From Cryptomeria japonica (taxonomy: Eukaryota; Streptophyta; Pinopsida; Cupressales; Cupressaceae), in the NCBI RefSeq assembly GCF_030272615.1, contig NC_081415.1:373095009-373159008 (forward strand): 64,000 nt of DNA, read 5' to 3'. Of this stretch, positions 11,066-23,331 are shown one piece after another; within the stretch, counting starts at the first letter, position 1, and every line of letters starts with the position of its first letter. Under the pieces are notes generated by a model. It did not search any database and was not told the DNA's origin. It saw only the letters and a program-made list of their open reading frames with translations. Made by a program: the position numbers and the translations under genes.

Positions 11066-14000
11066 CTATGGAAAGTGAAAGCGTCCACCAATGCCTTGGC
11101 TTCCAGGTGGTGGATTAATGGCCACCCAGAGTAATGAAATTGTAATTGCGAGGAGGCCTGACCAGACAAACACAATAGTAGGTGTCCTTCCCCTTCTGCC
11201 CATGAGACCTTTGGCAAATGGATAGAGATGAGCCAAGACCCAGAAGCTGAAGAAAACTCCTCCCAGAAGTTTGCTCCATTCAGGATTCTCGCTGTAAATG
11301 GTTCGAGAAAACCCAACTGCTATTGCTACGATGTTAATCATCATGATGGTAATGGGGGGAATCATAAGTGAAGTCCATTTCACTAGATAGAGGTCGGCGA
11401 ATTCATCTTCACTGTTATCTCCTCCAGCCTTAGATGTGAGTGTGAAAGATATCTCGATTCCTGCAACAACCTTGAGCAATCCTTGCAACACAGCAGCCAA
11501 ATGAGCACTGGTACCTCCAATCAGCCAGAACTGCTCATTTCTCCACCATTCTTCCAGTTCAATAGCAGACCATTTCACCTCAAGGATTGCTAGCAGAGAC
11601 AGAGTTATTGAAATTACAAGAAGGTATACTAGGAATTCTACTTTCAGGGACTCCACAATGAACTGCCCAGAGAAAAGGGAAAGCGCTGGAAGGAAGCAGT
11701 AAACTATAAGGAAGAAGGAAGTGAAAGGATAAATCCCCACATTGAGATAAGCTATCCGTTGAAGAAATTTCATTCTGGAGCCTGCAAAGAAGGCATTGTT
11801 GCGAGAAAAGAAGATTTCCACAGAGCCCGTAGCCCATCTGAGAACCTGGTGCAGCCTATCAGTCAAATTAATGGGTGCTGTTCCCCTGAAAGCATCCCTC
11901 TTGGTCACACAATAGACAGACTTCCATCCCCTGTTGTGCATCCGGTAGCCTGTGAGCACATCCTCTGTGACAGACCCATAAATCCAGCCAACTCTCTGGC
12001 CCCATTCAGTTTTGTCCTCGTACCAGCAGGAGACGACACTGATGGCCTCTGCAATAATGGACGCATCAAGGGGCTCCCGGGGAGTGAGACAGGCACCTGG
12101 CGGCCGCCCATTCTTCACCGCCGCATGGTCTGCCAGAGGTCGACCCTGATACTCTGCAACAGGAATTGATTCCGCCAGCAGATTGGAATTGCCAAACGCC
12201 TTAGGCAGCAGGCCTATATCCAGCCCCTCTTCCTCATCCTCCTTCGCCGGCATCCTCAGCTCTCCCTTGCCCTTGCCCACTCTCTTTCTCCCTCCACACC
12301 ATCCTCTCTTCTCCTTTGCTCTTGGGGGATCGAACCCATATAGAGCAATCCGTCGGAACATACAGCCCGTTCCAACATAAACAGGCCCCTGCAATCCATC
12401 CAGAGCCCTCATGTTAACATCAAAAAACACAGTGTTGTGGTTGGCATAGCGATCACTTGGGTCGATGCCCTCAAACCTCTGAGGGAACTGAACATAACAG
12501 AGACAATCTCCTCCTCGGTCCATCATAAAGCAAATGGCCTCTCTCAGGGCTTCTGAATTATTGATATAATGATCACAGTCCAGATTGAGCAAAAATGGAC
12601 CGTTAGACATGATTGCAGACGCCCTTACAAGAGCATTCATTGCACCCGCCTTCTTATTGTGATCATACCCTGGCCTTTTCTCCCGTGATACGTAAACCAA
12701 CATTGGCAAACGAACATCCACCTCACTGAAGTCCAGACCCTTTCCCTCCTCATCTGTGGTGCCCAGACGCGAGTCTTCACTAGGAGCTTTAAGCATCACC
12801 TGCAAATACATATGTATTCCACACTTTACTCACCATTCTTCACATAACCCAAGTATTGAGGACCACCTTCAGCTAGACTCCTTACTTTTTAAAAAAACTC
12901 CTCAATTTTAATGGAGCCCTAGTTTTCAATTATACAAATGGAGTTCAAAGATTTCAGAGCAAATAGCATACCTGGATGATTCCAGCGTGGTCTCCACGGG
13001 AATGATCCTTACTGGGAACAATCCATGTCCCAGGCCAGTGAGTCGCGTCAGACATCCAAGTAGCTCTGGGCACTTTTATTGGTTCAGTGAAATCGGTATT
13101 GGCAGAGTGTGTTTCGAGCTTCATGGCTTTGATTTCTTCTCTGGCATGAAAAGCATCTGATCTTCGCCTGATAGACTCGGGAAGTCCATTGACGCGTACC
13201 TTGAATTCATCGTACTCCCTCCTGATGCGTCTTCGATCCCTGACGAAGTCCGGGCGCACTTTGTTCTTGGTGGGATCTCCTTTAGTGTTGAAGTAGCTCT
13301 CGGGGTTGCGGGGCTCAATGTTGTGCTTGCGGCAGAAGGGAATCCAGAGAGCTGCAAAGCTCGCGGCTTCAGCCATGGCTTCAAATGTGAGGAGAGCCCC
13401 ACCGTCGTCGGAGACATAGCAGGCGAGCTTCTCCACGGGATAATCTGCACCCAGGATGGATAGAATTGTGTTTGCCGTCACCAGCGGTGGCTCCTTCTCT
13501 GGGTCTGCCGTCGACACGAAAACATCAATTCCCGGTAAGTCTGACTTCCCGCTTGGATTGCCGGGACTCGGCTGTTCAAATTTTTCTTTGAGAACTCTCA
13601 AATCTGTAAAGCGATTTATTGGACACAACTTGGGTAGCTGATCCAATAACCAGGAGAAGGCAAACCAAATTTCGCATACAACGGACATTCCCCATAACCA
13701 TACTGCATCCTTGTTTTGATGAGTCACCCGCCAATGCAGGAAGACTCCTAAAACAGCCATTCGGACAAAAACCAGCAACCTGAAAGAACCCAAACGTAAA
13801 TAATGAAAAAAAGTTCTGGTAACAAATCATTGAAATTGTTGCAGAGAGCAGAGCAGAGGAAACACAAACCTGTAAGGACTGAGAATGGCAGGAGCAATTT
13901 TTACTTTGCGAGTAAGAGGCTTCCAGGACTTGTCATTGAGATCAGGAGGGTTCCCTGGCACCCCATTTCCATTGGAAAAGGGGTCCTCCTTGGGCCAGAC

Positions 14001-14756
14001 AGCATTGCCGTAGCCGTAAGTTCCATTTGTCTCAAAAAGCCATCGATTGTGATCAAAATCACCTGTCTGGCTTGTTAACAGCATGGATTTGGGCGTGTTG
14101 GATTCAATCATTGACATCCTCCTGTCCAAAGTCTTAGAGTTAGGAGCAGAGGCAGGGGCAGGAAGTTGAGGCAGAGGACTAGCCTCTAAACGCCCATCAT
14201 TAGAATCCACCTTGTAAGGCTCCTTGCACCCAGGACACATTCCCCCACTTCTCACAGCATCAAAATAACAGTCTCTGCAAATTCTGAAGTTGCATTCGCA
14301 GGGAGGGACTTCTTCTCCTCTCTCGTTTCGCATAACCTTTCCATCGCATCCGTTCATAGCACAATAGGAACCTTTGTCTGCATTTGTGGCTGCACCCACC
14401 TTCTCAATCTGCATCAAATGGGCTCTGGTCACGCTGTTGAATCCACCCGTGAAGAGAGAATTAGAAACATATTGCTCCTCTGCCTTGATACTAATGGATC
14501 GGTCCACTGAATGCATGGGCTGATTGTCAGGTGTAGGAGGAATGGTCACTGTGTATTGACTGTAATTATCACTCATGTCTTCAGAAAGATCAATATCTTC
14601 TCGAGAGTAGCGCACATAGCGACCACTTGATGTTCTTCTTGCAAATTTCACTGTAGGTGTGGTTGAATCAGATTGAGTGGGATTCGTCTTGGAATTCATG
14701 TTCTTGGCCCCTGTTCCTCCTCTGGAACCCATCTCCACCGTTTCTTTTACTGTCAA
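11066..14756 (-). CDS. CSLD: Cellulose synthase-like D protein (GT2 glycosyltransferase)
   Basis: Three exons: 14756-13870, 13779-12972 and 12799-11066, joined by GT-AG introns of 90 and 172 nt. The product is 1142 residues, normal for CSLD. Domains in order: N-terminal arm with [11 protein letters not shown] near 38-48; RING-like zinc domain with eight Cys (132, 137, 153, 155, 160, 163, 174, 177); two membrane segments about 297-345; a GT2 catalytic region with DD 420-421, DCD 639-641, TED 843-845 and QVLRW 883-887; then about six membrane segments 905-1125 and the C-terminal tail GGRFHFP. CSLDs are Golgi/plasma-membrane enzymes that make beta-1,4-glucan-type wall polymer in tip-growing cells and cell plates. 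The start at 14756 is chosen as the first Met of the open frame; Met9 is an alternative. Cys664 stands where the family has Arg. A TATATAAT box lies about 400 nt upstream (near 15153-15160). No frame damage seen. Confidence 0.95.
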
Positions 14757-15420
14757 TTGAACCTACCCTATCTTTCTCAATCAAAACAGAGCTCAGCTCA
14801 CCAATCAAGCAGATTTCGACCCAGATTCTGAGGTAGGCAAACTTTAGCCAACCCTGCTCTCATCCATCCACCACCAGAGCTACCAGACCATGACCATGAC
14901 CACAACCACAATCTGATGCAAAACTCGAACTACACATTACTACTAGACCAATGAATACATCTAAATGCAACCCAACATTGAAGTATTCATCAATCCTTAC
15001 GAATTCACCAATTGAACGATTCAGACTTAAACAATCTACTCCTTTTGACCGGATCCTCTAATACCAATTCCACAACCAGTAGCAGTAACATTTCAAAGCT
15101 CACCACTCTCCTCAAACGCAAGAATGAAATCAGCAATTCTCCAACATGTATTATATATTGTTGGATAGATGAGGAATAAAGAGCCAAACCAATTAGACGA
15201 GTATTCGTGGTGGGTCCACCCACAGTTTGAACTAGGCCGGCACCTTGAACCATTCATCGGAATTCACAATCACCTCTAATATTCCAGGTTTAGATTGACA
15301 TTGCACAGATGTCCATTTCCACACGCCAAATAAGATAAATCTTTTTCAGAAAAACAAAAAGCTTAAAAACAAAACGACTAATATACCCCCGCGTCTTTGA
15401 CTTAGGCTAACGGGTTCAGA
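14757..15420 (-). promoter_or_regulatory. CSLD upstream region / probable 5' UTR and promoter
   Basis: Immediately 5' of CSLD. The minus strand carries a TATATAAT-like box near 15153-15160 and a weaker TATATTTA near 15440. It contains no credible gene; the 82-codon frame at 15005-15253 looks accidental. Start site and any 5' UTR intron cannot be fixed without transcript data. Confidence 0.4.
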
Positions 15421-16380
15421 TTTTATGAGGTTGAATAAAATAAATATAATGAGAGATTTCATGACGCATTTATCAGATTACTGGGTTGCCGTCCGGAGGC
15501 CGGCCCAACGATAGACAATTTCTATGCGGGTAGTTAAATTTTGGGCAATGTCGTATTGTTAACACTCATTTGACTGGGTTTGACACATACTTTACGTGGG
15601 CTGTCTTGCAGCTTAGCGTTCGATCACTCTTATCTCTTGCCCACCTTTCTCATTCTTGTCAATTCATCGTTGGAATTTGGAAGCAATCTTGTTTATTTAT
15701 TTATTTATTTTTATCTTTTGTTTTTGATTTTTATGTTGAACATTGTACTTCATATGGTTTTTATGAAAGAACAGAGAAAGTTTAGTATATTAAATTATAT
15801 ATATACTTATTCAACTTTGCTTTTAGATGTTGAGTATCAAAAATGGGAAACATTACACTGCACTTCATCTAATCTTGCATGGGATGTGAATATTTAAAAA
15901 GAATTTGGTATCAATCAATGTTAATAAAATGTACATTGTATTGTTATACGAGAAAAAATAATCTATAAAAAATTGGATAAAATAAAATATAAATTTATAA
16001 AATTTATAGTTCATAAAATTTAATTCTTTATTTCATGCAATTATTAAAAATTTATATTTAAAAAAAATAGAATTGTATAGCTATTAAACATAATTTTTAA
16101 TTAAAAGAAGAGATTTTGTTATCATTTTGAAAAGACACATATATAAGTTAAGAATTTAATAGTTTGTAGCATAATTTTATAGTTTTACACCCTAATTAAC
16201 TTGAGATTTGTATTGGTTGTAGACTTTTACTTTGTAACATTAAAAATTGCATACCATTGTAATTTTATATTATGTTTCAGACCCACTTTGGTGTTTGTCT
16301 CGGAAAGGTTTAAGCAATAGCAAACTTCCCCTGATGTCGATATAGGTTGGCAGAGGCATTGCACTGTCAAAATGCAGCAA
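15421..16380. other. Strongly AT-rich spacer
   Basis: Low-complexity AT-rich DNA, especially 15780-16260. ORFs at 15570-15897 are leucine- and phenylalanine-rich and not credible. Confidence 0.45.
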
Positions 16381-16381
16381 G

Positions 16382-17422
16382 TGTAACATCCCAAAGACTA
16401 ACACAGTCAGGGATGTTCGTAGATTGCTAGTGTGCATAGATGTCCACACGACACACATATGTTTAGGAGAAACTTGGACCTAACAGTCGAGGAATCAAGC
16501 ATGCAAGGTAGAAAGGGTTGTTTCAGGTCAAGATTAAGATTGAAAAGTATAATTGTCTTAATTGTAACTAGAGGAGAAGCTTTTGTAATGTGAAATTGCA
16601 TAATGTGCAATTTATAACATTACATTCTACACCCACTTTAGTGAGAAAAGCTATTAAAAAAGGAATGTGAGCTAAAGTAGTTCTAGGAATAGAGTTGAGA
16701 GTATTATACTCAGGATATGAAGGGGAAGCAAAGTCTTCTATCCATATCCTATAAAAATATTGTTAAGTTGTGTCACCATAAACATGTTAGTTGTAGACAA
16801 ACACATTAGGTAAAAAAAAAATTAGACATTAAAAATCATATAGACATAAGACAGTGTCGATATGTATGGGTAGCAAGTTGTGTTATTCTATCAACCTTGC
16901 AACAATCCAATCGGCCTATGACTAACCTGCATTGTAGGACAACCACATAAAAAGAGACATAGATGTGCATAAAGTCAAGGTCCAGTGGTTTACCCCCATG
17001 CTAGACAACACATAAGAAAGTTGGATGTAAACATATTTCAAAAGGATATATAAGAAATATGTGATAAGGAAACTATAATATGATATGATAGGCCCCCCTA
17101 AGAATGATATGTTTTACATGGAAGGGAGCACAAGTTATTTTAAGGAGAAGAGATGTCGTGTCATGAAAAAATAACGAGATGTGTCCATAGAATGCTACTT
17201 TGCAACATATAGCACATAGAACCCACAACATCAACTGAAACACAAAGAGATAGAGGGATCCAATTACTTGGGGTCAATAGGATTCATATATATATATATA
17301 TATATATTTGTGTATGAATCATCACCATATTCCATAATATTTTGGACCATGAAGAAAGAGAACATGAAGAAAAAGTAAAAATAAAAATTCAAGTCAACAT
17401 GAAAGAAGGCTTAAAAGCCCCC
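16382..17422 (-). mobile_element. Remnant 3' end of a B-like LTR retroelement
   Basis: On the minus strand an LTR-like start TGTAATGTTATAAATTGCAC lies at 16624, preceded by a purine-rich tract. This matches the layout of element B at 31894, where the LTR starts TGTAACGACATAAATTGC after a purine tract. Further right, CAATTACTTGGGGTCAATAGG (about 17260), a TATATA run and AAAGAAAG..GAACATG parallel 32375-32480 of B. The left boundary is unclear and the right side is cut by the assembly gap. Confidence 0.45.
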
Positions 17423-17922
17423 NNNNNNNNNNNNNNNNNNNNNNNNNNNNNNNNNNNNNNNNNNNNNNNNNNNNNNNNNNNNNNNNNNNNNNNNNNNNNN
17501 NNNNNNNNNNNNNNNNNNNNNNNNNNNNNNNNNNNNNNNNNNNNNNNNNNNNNNNNNNNNNNNNNNNNNNNNNNNNNNNNNNNNNNNNNNNNNNNNNNNN
17601 NNNNNNNNNNNNNNNNNNNNNNNNNNNNNNNNNNNNNNNNNNNNNNNNNNNNNNNNNNNNNNNNNNNNNNNNNNNNNNNNNNNNNNNNNNNNNNNNNNNN
17701 NNNNNNNNNNNNNNNNNNNNNNNNNNNNNNNNNNNNNNNNNNNNNNNNNNNNNNNNNNNNNNNNNNNNNNNNNNNNNNNNNNNNNNNNNNNNNNNNNNNN
17801 NNNNNNNNNNNNNNNNNNNNNNNNNNNNNNNNNNNNNNNNNNNNNNNNNNNNNNNNNNNNNNNNNNNNNNNNNNNNNNNNNNNNNNNNNNNNNNNNNNNN
17901 NNNNNNNNNNNNNNNNNNNNNN
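17423..17922. other. Assembly gap, 500 N
   Basis: Exactly 500 N, typical of a placeholder for a gap of unknown length. Any frame crossing it is meaningless. Element A2 runs into it from the right, and the missing parts of A1 and C are not found left of it. Confidence 0.99.
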
Positions 17923-18905
17923 AAATGACAAGTATCTTTGGAGAGTTACTATCTCTCTTGCACAAAGATTATCCCCCCTTTCGGAGGTGAACTGGGTATC
18001 TTCTGATTTTAATTGGAACTAGTAAGGGATCCATTTGGTGCATCGAGGTATAACTCAATTAAGAGGTCTCCCAGCCTTGAAAACCAAGGTTTAATATACC
18101 CGAGGGTAGAGAGGAGAGCTATTTTTGAGCACTATCATTGACTTGATTTTCATTAAATCACGTTTGTTTTATAGTGGGTTTGAGTACTTGGCATTCAGAC
18201 GTTCCCACTTGGGTCATTCCCCTCTCACCATCCATAATGGCTACAGAGTTATTAGCTCCTCGGGAGGGCAGGACCACTAAATATATACAAATCTCAAACT
18301 TAAAGAAAATGCCTCAAGGTTATGCATTTTTGATTGTCTATACAGACAAGAGAATACTCTCCTACCTCTTAGAATTTTCTTAAAACATGAAATACAGATT
18401 TGTTCTTTAACCAGATAGCAATTTAGGTGCCTAAAAATGAATTTAAAGAATACATGATGTTTGGTCGATTCTCCTCAGGCAACCTGCAAAGACAACGAAT
18501 CAATAGTCATATTGTCTTTGTGCTACAAGCATAATCTTCGACAAGCATTCTGCAAAAACTGATTAGGATGTGAAAATTCTTCAGGTAAACAGATAACCAG
18601 CCAGGGTCAGCGTCAGTGTAATCAAAATTGAACAGAAAACCTAAAGAATGAAACTTGCTTTTTAACCTAAAGAATACAGAATCGTACGACAATTCTCACC
18701 TATCCATACGATAAACCGTACCAAATCGTACGATACCTGCAATTTGTCATTCTGGCATATAGGAAATGTCATACGATATTACATAGAAACTGTACGGAAA
18801 AAAATCCAAAAAGTCAAAAATCTGAAAAAAAAATAAAAATAAAAAAATAAATCTTGGAGGCCGAAAAAAAAGTAGTCTTCTGGCCCACGGTGGGCACCAG
18901 AAATT
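17923..18905 (-). mobile_element. Element A2 leader with primer-binding site
   Basis: About 1 kb matching 27940-28930 of A1 in order, including GAGAGTTACTATCTCTCTTGC, AAGAGGTCTCCCA.CCTTGAAAACC and CACTTGGGTCATTCCCCTCTC. On the minus strand TGGTGCCCACCGTGGGCC (18899-18882) is the primer-binding site, 6 nt from the LTR. CGTACGA-type motifs cluster at 18680-18790. The leader ends at the gap, so this element's gag-pol is unseen. Confidence 0.75.
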
Positions 18906-20075
18906 TGTGTGTGAAAAATTGAAATAAGAATCTGTAAGCTGCAAGACACAACACTTCAATTAAGTCATTACATGTATGGTTAGACAGATATAAGAATGAA
19001 TATGAAAACCATAACAAATCGACCAATTTCCTTCTAAAAGATGCAAGTATAGATTGCTCTCAGATTTGTATAAGCAATACCAGTGACTAGACTACACCGA
19101 GATGAATGATTTAATCTATATGAGCATGAGATTAAGCTAAATGGATGCAAGATTATGCTAGATGGATGAATAGTAAGCTATATGAATTCAAGCACTATGG
19201 ATTGAAGCAATATAGTGTAAACTAAATATGGAAAAAGCTAAACTAAGTTGTAAATAATCTCAAAAAGGAAGCACAATATATTCAATGACTCCAGAGAAAA
19301 AAGTGTATAATAATAAATCTCCAAGGTGATTTGAATGAGAGATGAAGGCTGAATTTATAGAGAATCACAAGAGAGACCAAGAAAAGCACAATTTAGGATT
19401 AATTGAAATAATTGAGAAATTAGATTCAGTTAACCTTGAGATAGATTCCAATAATAGTTTAATTGAAATGTATTCAGATTAAAAGTTCAAGTTGCATTGG
19501 TGATAGGAATTAATTAATTCCATGCACTTGTGATAAAAATAGGTAATTCTTTGATTTATTCAAGAAAAGAGTCTTTTCAATGCAACTGAACTTCTTTTTC
19601 TTAAAAGCTTTGAGTTCCAATTTTACAGAATGATTAATAATTCATTTAATTGTTTTTTTGATTTCAAGTTATCTCAATTTAGAAGAAAGAAATAATATCT
19701 CAAGTTTGATTTCTCTCTCAATTCAATTCTTTTATTTTATTTTCAATTTAACTCTTGCTTTGTGATTAATTCCTCTTAGAGGAATAAATTAATTCATTTT
19801 TTTATGATTAAATGGAAAATTTATTAATTAATTAAATATGCTAGGATATTTAATAAATTAAATAGGATAATTAATCAAAATGATTTTCTTGGAATGACTT
19901 AATTAAATAAATAAATATTTAATTAATATAAAATAATTGACTTGCCATATGCCATTTGGTGATTGAAGAATTAATTATGTGCTCAAGATTGATTTAATTG
20001 CCTTTGGTTAGGACCTTGGTGATGTTATCGAGATTAGGGGCCCATGGTTTAGATGACCAATTTTAGGGTATTACA
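18906..20075 (-). mobile_element. Element A2 5' LTR
   Basis: An 1170-bp LTR running TG...CA; on the minus strand it begins TGTAATACCCTAAAATTGG at 20075 and ends beside the primer-binding site at 18899. It aligns along its length with the LTR at 28931-30088 but is clearly diverged, so the two are not a pair from one insertion. Its start lies directly against integrase codons of A1 with no purine tract, showing that A2 inserted into A1. Confidence 0.8.
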
Positions 20076-20760
20076 GGTAGGCCCATAGAACAGGGTTCAA
20101 TTGAATATGCCAATCTCTTCTAGCATCATTCATTGTGTTTTTGAGGATTTTTAGAATAGTTTTGTTTGATGATTCTGCTTGCCCATTCCCTTGTAGATAG
20201 TAGGGTGTGGAAAATCTGTGTTGGATCTTGAATTTCTCACATAGTTCTTGTACATCCTAATTCTTGAATGGTCGCCCATTATCAGTGATAATGGTCATCA
20301 GTATTCCATAGCAACAGATGATGTAGTTCAAGATAAAGGCAACAATTTGTTTTCCTGTGATATTTGTGAGAGGCATTGCCTCAATCCATTTTGTGAAATA
20401 TTTTATAGCTACAAGGATGAATTTGTGACCATTAGATGAAGGAGGATTTATCTTTCCTACTAGATCAAGGCCCCATTGACAGAAAGGCCAAGATGTTGCC
20501 AAAGCATAAAGTTCTTGTGTTGGTGCATGAATCAAATTCCCATGGATCTGACATTGTTTGCATGTTCTAGCTATCTAAAAAGAATCTCGTTCCATAGTTG
20601 GCCAATACTAGCCCAAGTGTATGAGTTTGTTTGAAAGGGTAAGACCACTTGAATGAGTGCCACAAATGTCGTTATGGACTTCATGTAAGGCCTTCTCAGA
20701 TTCTTCTTGTTTGAGACATCTTAAGAGATTACTATCTAAACCTCGTTTAAATAGGGTATC
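20076..20760 (-). pseudogene. Element A1 integrase, cut by A2
   Basis: Minus-strand integrase of a Ty3/gypsy element. A zinc-finger remnant with CKQC lies near 20560; the core starts WPFCQWGLDLVG (about 20480) and contains TDNGRPF (about 20270), the second catalytic Asp. The frame then runs to LNPVLWAY at about 20080, where the A2 LTR begins in mid-domain. Frameshifts and stops are present. The C-terminal integrase and A1's 3' LTR are absent from the window. Confidence 0.8.
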
Positions 20761-21039
20761 CGCAATAAGAGTAAAATGGGAGGATTGGCAAAAAAGTTTC
20801 TCTTTTTATTTTTTGATAAGTCGGGAGGAAGGATATTATCTTTCAGGTATGTGTAAATTTGGCCATAGCGGGAGGAATCATGCCCAACAAGGTGACAGAT
20901 AGTTTGGGAATTAGGAAAATTATGAGTAGGGTAAAACAACTCTTCCACTAGGAATTCATAACGTTGTTGATTTTCTAGTATCTGAAGGAGAGAAGGAAGT
21001 ATAGCCATGGCATCTGTTGCTTTGTTGTCATTCCTTGGA

Positions 21040-21383
21040 ATCTGCTAAAAAGTTATTTCTACAAAGTATTTCTTGATATCATCAACCATCCTTTTATAAG
21101 GCATTAACTTTTTGTCCTTTGTTTGATAATCATCATTGATTTGATTGATGAGGAGTTGAGAGTCTCCAAAGACTTGAAGTTGTGTAATGTTCCATTCTAT
21201 GGCCAGTTTGATACCTGTAACCAAAGCTTCATATTCTATTGTGTTGTTGGTGCATGGGAAGATTAATTTGTATGCTTTCAGAATTGTATGACCTTGTGGT
21301 GTGATGAATTAAATATCCACTCCTCATCCATGTTGTGTATATGAACCATCAAAGTATAATTGCCATGTTTTTGCAATGACCAT
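21040..21383 (-). pseudogene. Element A1 second (archaeal-type) RNase H
   Basis: Minus-strand frame with WQLYFDGSYTQHG (about 21370-21330) and then, across a stop, FPCTNNTIEYEAL and VFGDSQLLINQI (about 21260-21150). These are the hallmarks of the extra RNase H found between the normal RNase H and integrase in the Tat/Ogre group. The Asp, Glu and Asp metal-binding positions can be recognised. Stops disable it. Confidence 0.75.
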
Positions 21384-23103
21384 TAGGATATCAACATCGG
21401 AAAATTCAATCTGCAAAGGACGATTATCTTGAAGCAGTGCCTTGGCTAGTTGGTTTGAAATGACTTGTCCCTTGATAGCTTTTCTATCTACATATTCAAT
21501 ATCAAACTCACTTAGGGTCATGATCCATTTTGCTAATCATCCTATTAATGTTGCCTTGCTGAGTAAATACTTCAGAGGATCAATTTTAGCTATTAACTTG
21601 ATGGAGTGAGATAGTAGATAGTGTCTTAATTTTTGAGAAGCAAAAACTACCACCAAGCATGTTTTTTCTGTTGGAGAATAGTTGAGCTCATATCCCACTA
21701 GTGTTCTGCTGATGTAGTAGATGGCTTGTTCTTTTTCTTCATTATCCTATTGTGCACATAGAACTCCTCATGATACTTCAGTGGTCGATACATAGAGTAA
21801 CAATGACTTTCTTGGAATTGGTGACATTAGGATAGGTGGTTTCATGAGATATGCCTTGATCTTGTTGAATGCATCCTCACATTGATGGTCCCACTTGAAA
21901 TGAACATTTTTGTGTAATAGATGAGTAAATGGTTGACATTTATCTGCCAGTTGAGCAACAAATCTTCTGATTGAATGGAGTCTTCCTTGGAGTGATCTGA
22001 GTTGACTTATATTCTTGGGAGATGCCATCTCCATGATTGCTTTGACCTTAGCTGGATCTACTTTGATACCTCTAGCTGAAACAATGTATCCCAATAGCTT
22101 GCCTGAAGTGACCAAAGGCACATTTCTTAGGATTGAGTCGTAGCTTATATTATTCTAACCTATCAAAGATCTTTTCTAGTATTCCTATATGGTCTTCTCA
22201 GTTGTATGATTTTGCCAAGATGCCATCCACATAGTTTTCCATGAATGTATGCATCATGTCATGGATTATTGTTGTCATATCTCTTTGATATGTAGCACCT
22301 GCATTCTTTAATCCAAAAGGCATGACGTTCTAGCAAAAATTACCCCATGGGCATGTGAAAGCTATCTTTTATTGATCTTCAGGTGCTATTTTAATCTGAT
22401 TGTATCCAGAGAAACCATCCATTAGAGAAAACATGGAGTGTCCAACAGTTAAATCTACAATGATGTCAATGTTAGGCGAAGGAAATTCATCCTTTGGACA
22501 TGCATTATTAAGATCTTTGAAGTTTGTGCACATTCTGATGCTTTTATCTAGTTTTTAAATAGGAACATTGTTCGATACCCATTGAGGATAAGCTATAGGT
22601 TTGATGAATCCAACATCCAATAATTTCTTTAATTTCACTTTGACCAGGAGAGCGATATGTGGATGCATTTTCCTTAACTTCTGTTTGACTAGTTTGGCTC
22701 GTGGATTGACATTTAAGTGATGCATAATAAGATCTGGATCTAACCCTGATATGTCTGCATATGACCAAGCAAAATTGATTTGCCATCGTTTGAAGAATTC
22801 CACATATTGTTGCGTTTCTTCTTCTGACAGAGAAGTTGTTGGATGTAGGATCTTTGGTTGCTCTATTGTCCCAATGTTAACTGCCTTTGTTGGTTCAATC
22901 AAAATAGATGACCTTTCTTGATAGTGCACAGGTAAAGTGTCAAATCTCCCATCTTTCGATGCCTCGAGGAGGTTTTCACCATTAGATGCATCCTTTGTTT
23001 TTACTTTTTCCTGATCTAATGTTGCCAAGAAATGGTTTTTAGCATTAGACCTGATATTGTTTTCTTTATTTTCCTTTTTGCGACTAGGAGATTTAGCACC
23101 CAC
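21384..23103 (-). pseudogene. Element A1 reverse transcriptase and RNase H
   Basis: Minus strand. N-terminal RT starts near 22800 (YADISGLDP, then KKLLDVGFIKPI.YPQWVSN). The fingers/palm read FSLMDGFSGYNQIKIAPE (about 22420), FTCPWG and MPFGLKNAGATYQR (about 22300). The active site reads YVDG (about 22230) instead of YVDD, a catalytic loss. GYIVSARGIKVDPAKVKAI follows at about 22090, then an RNase H region with many stops. Between 22560 and 22120 the frame carries several stops. Upstream residues 23103-22850 form a lysine-rich linker. Confidence 0.85.
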
Positions 23104-23331
23104 TTGACTGGAAAATGCATTGCTGAAATGCCTGGTGAGAGTTGTTGTGGGTTCAATTGCATTAAGATATATAGATATGGTGTGGTCATTAGAAAAGGTA
23201 TCAATGGTAGTATGTCCTTCATTTTCCCAATTAATAAGTTTAGGGTGGATTAGAGGTAGGGGGCATTAGGTTGAGATGTTTCGAGAGTATCAAGGGTCAT
23301 GATGGATGTATCAAAGTTTTCAATATATAAC

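Noticed and set aside
11759-12169. 136-codon plus-strand frame opposite CSLD exon 3
   Set aside because: Antisense shadow of the highly constrained CSLD coding sequence; no independent motif.
17342-18022. Long open frames across the gap on both strands
   Set aside because: They are open only because N codons are not stops; the real flanks are short.
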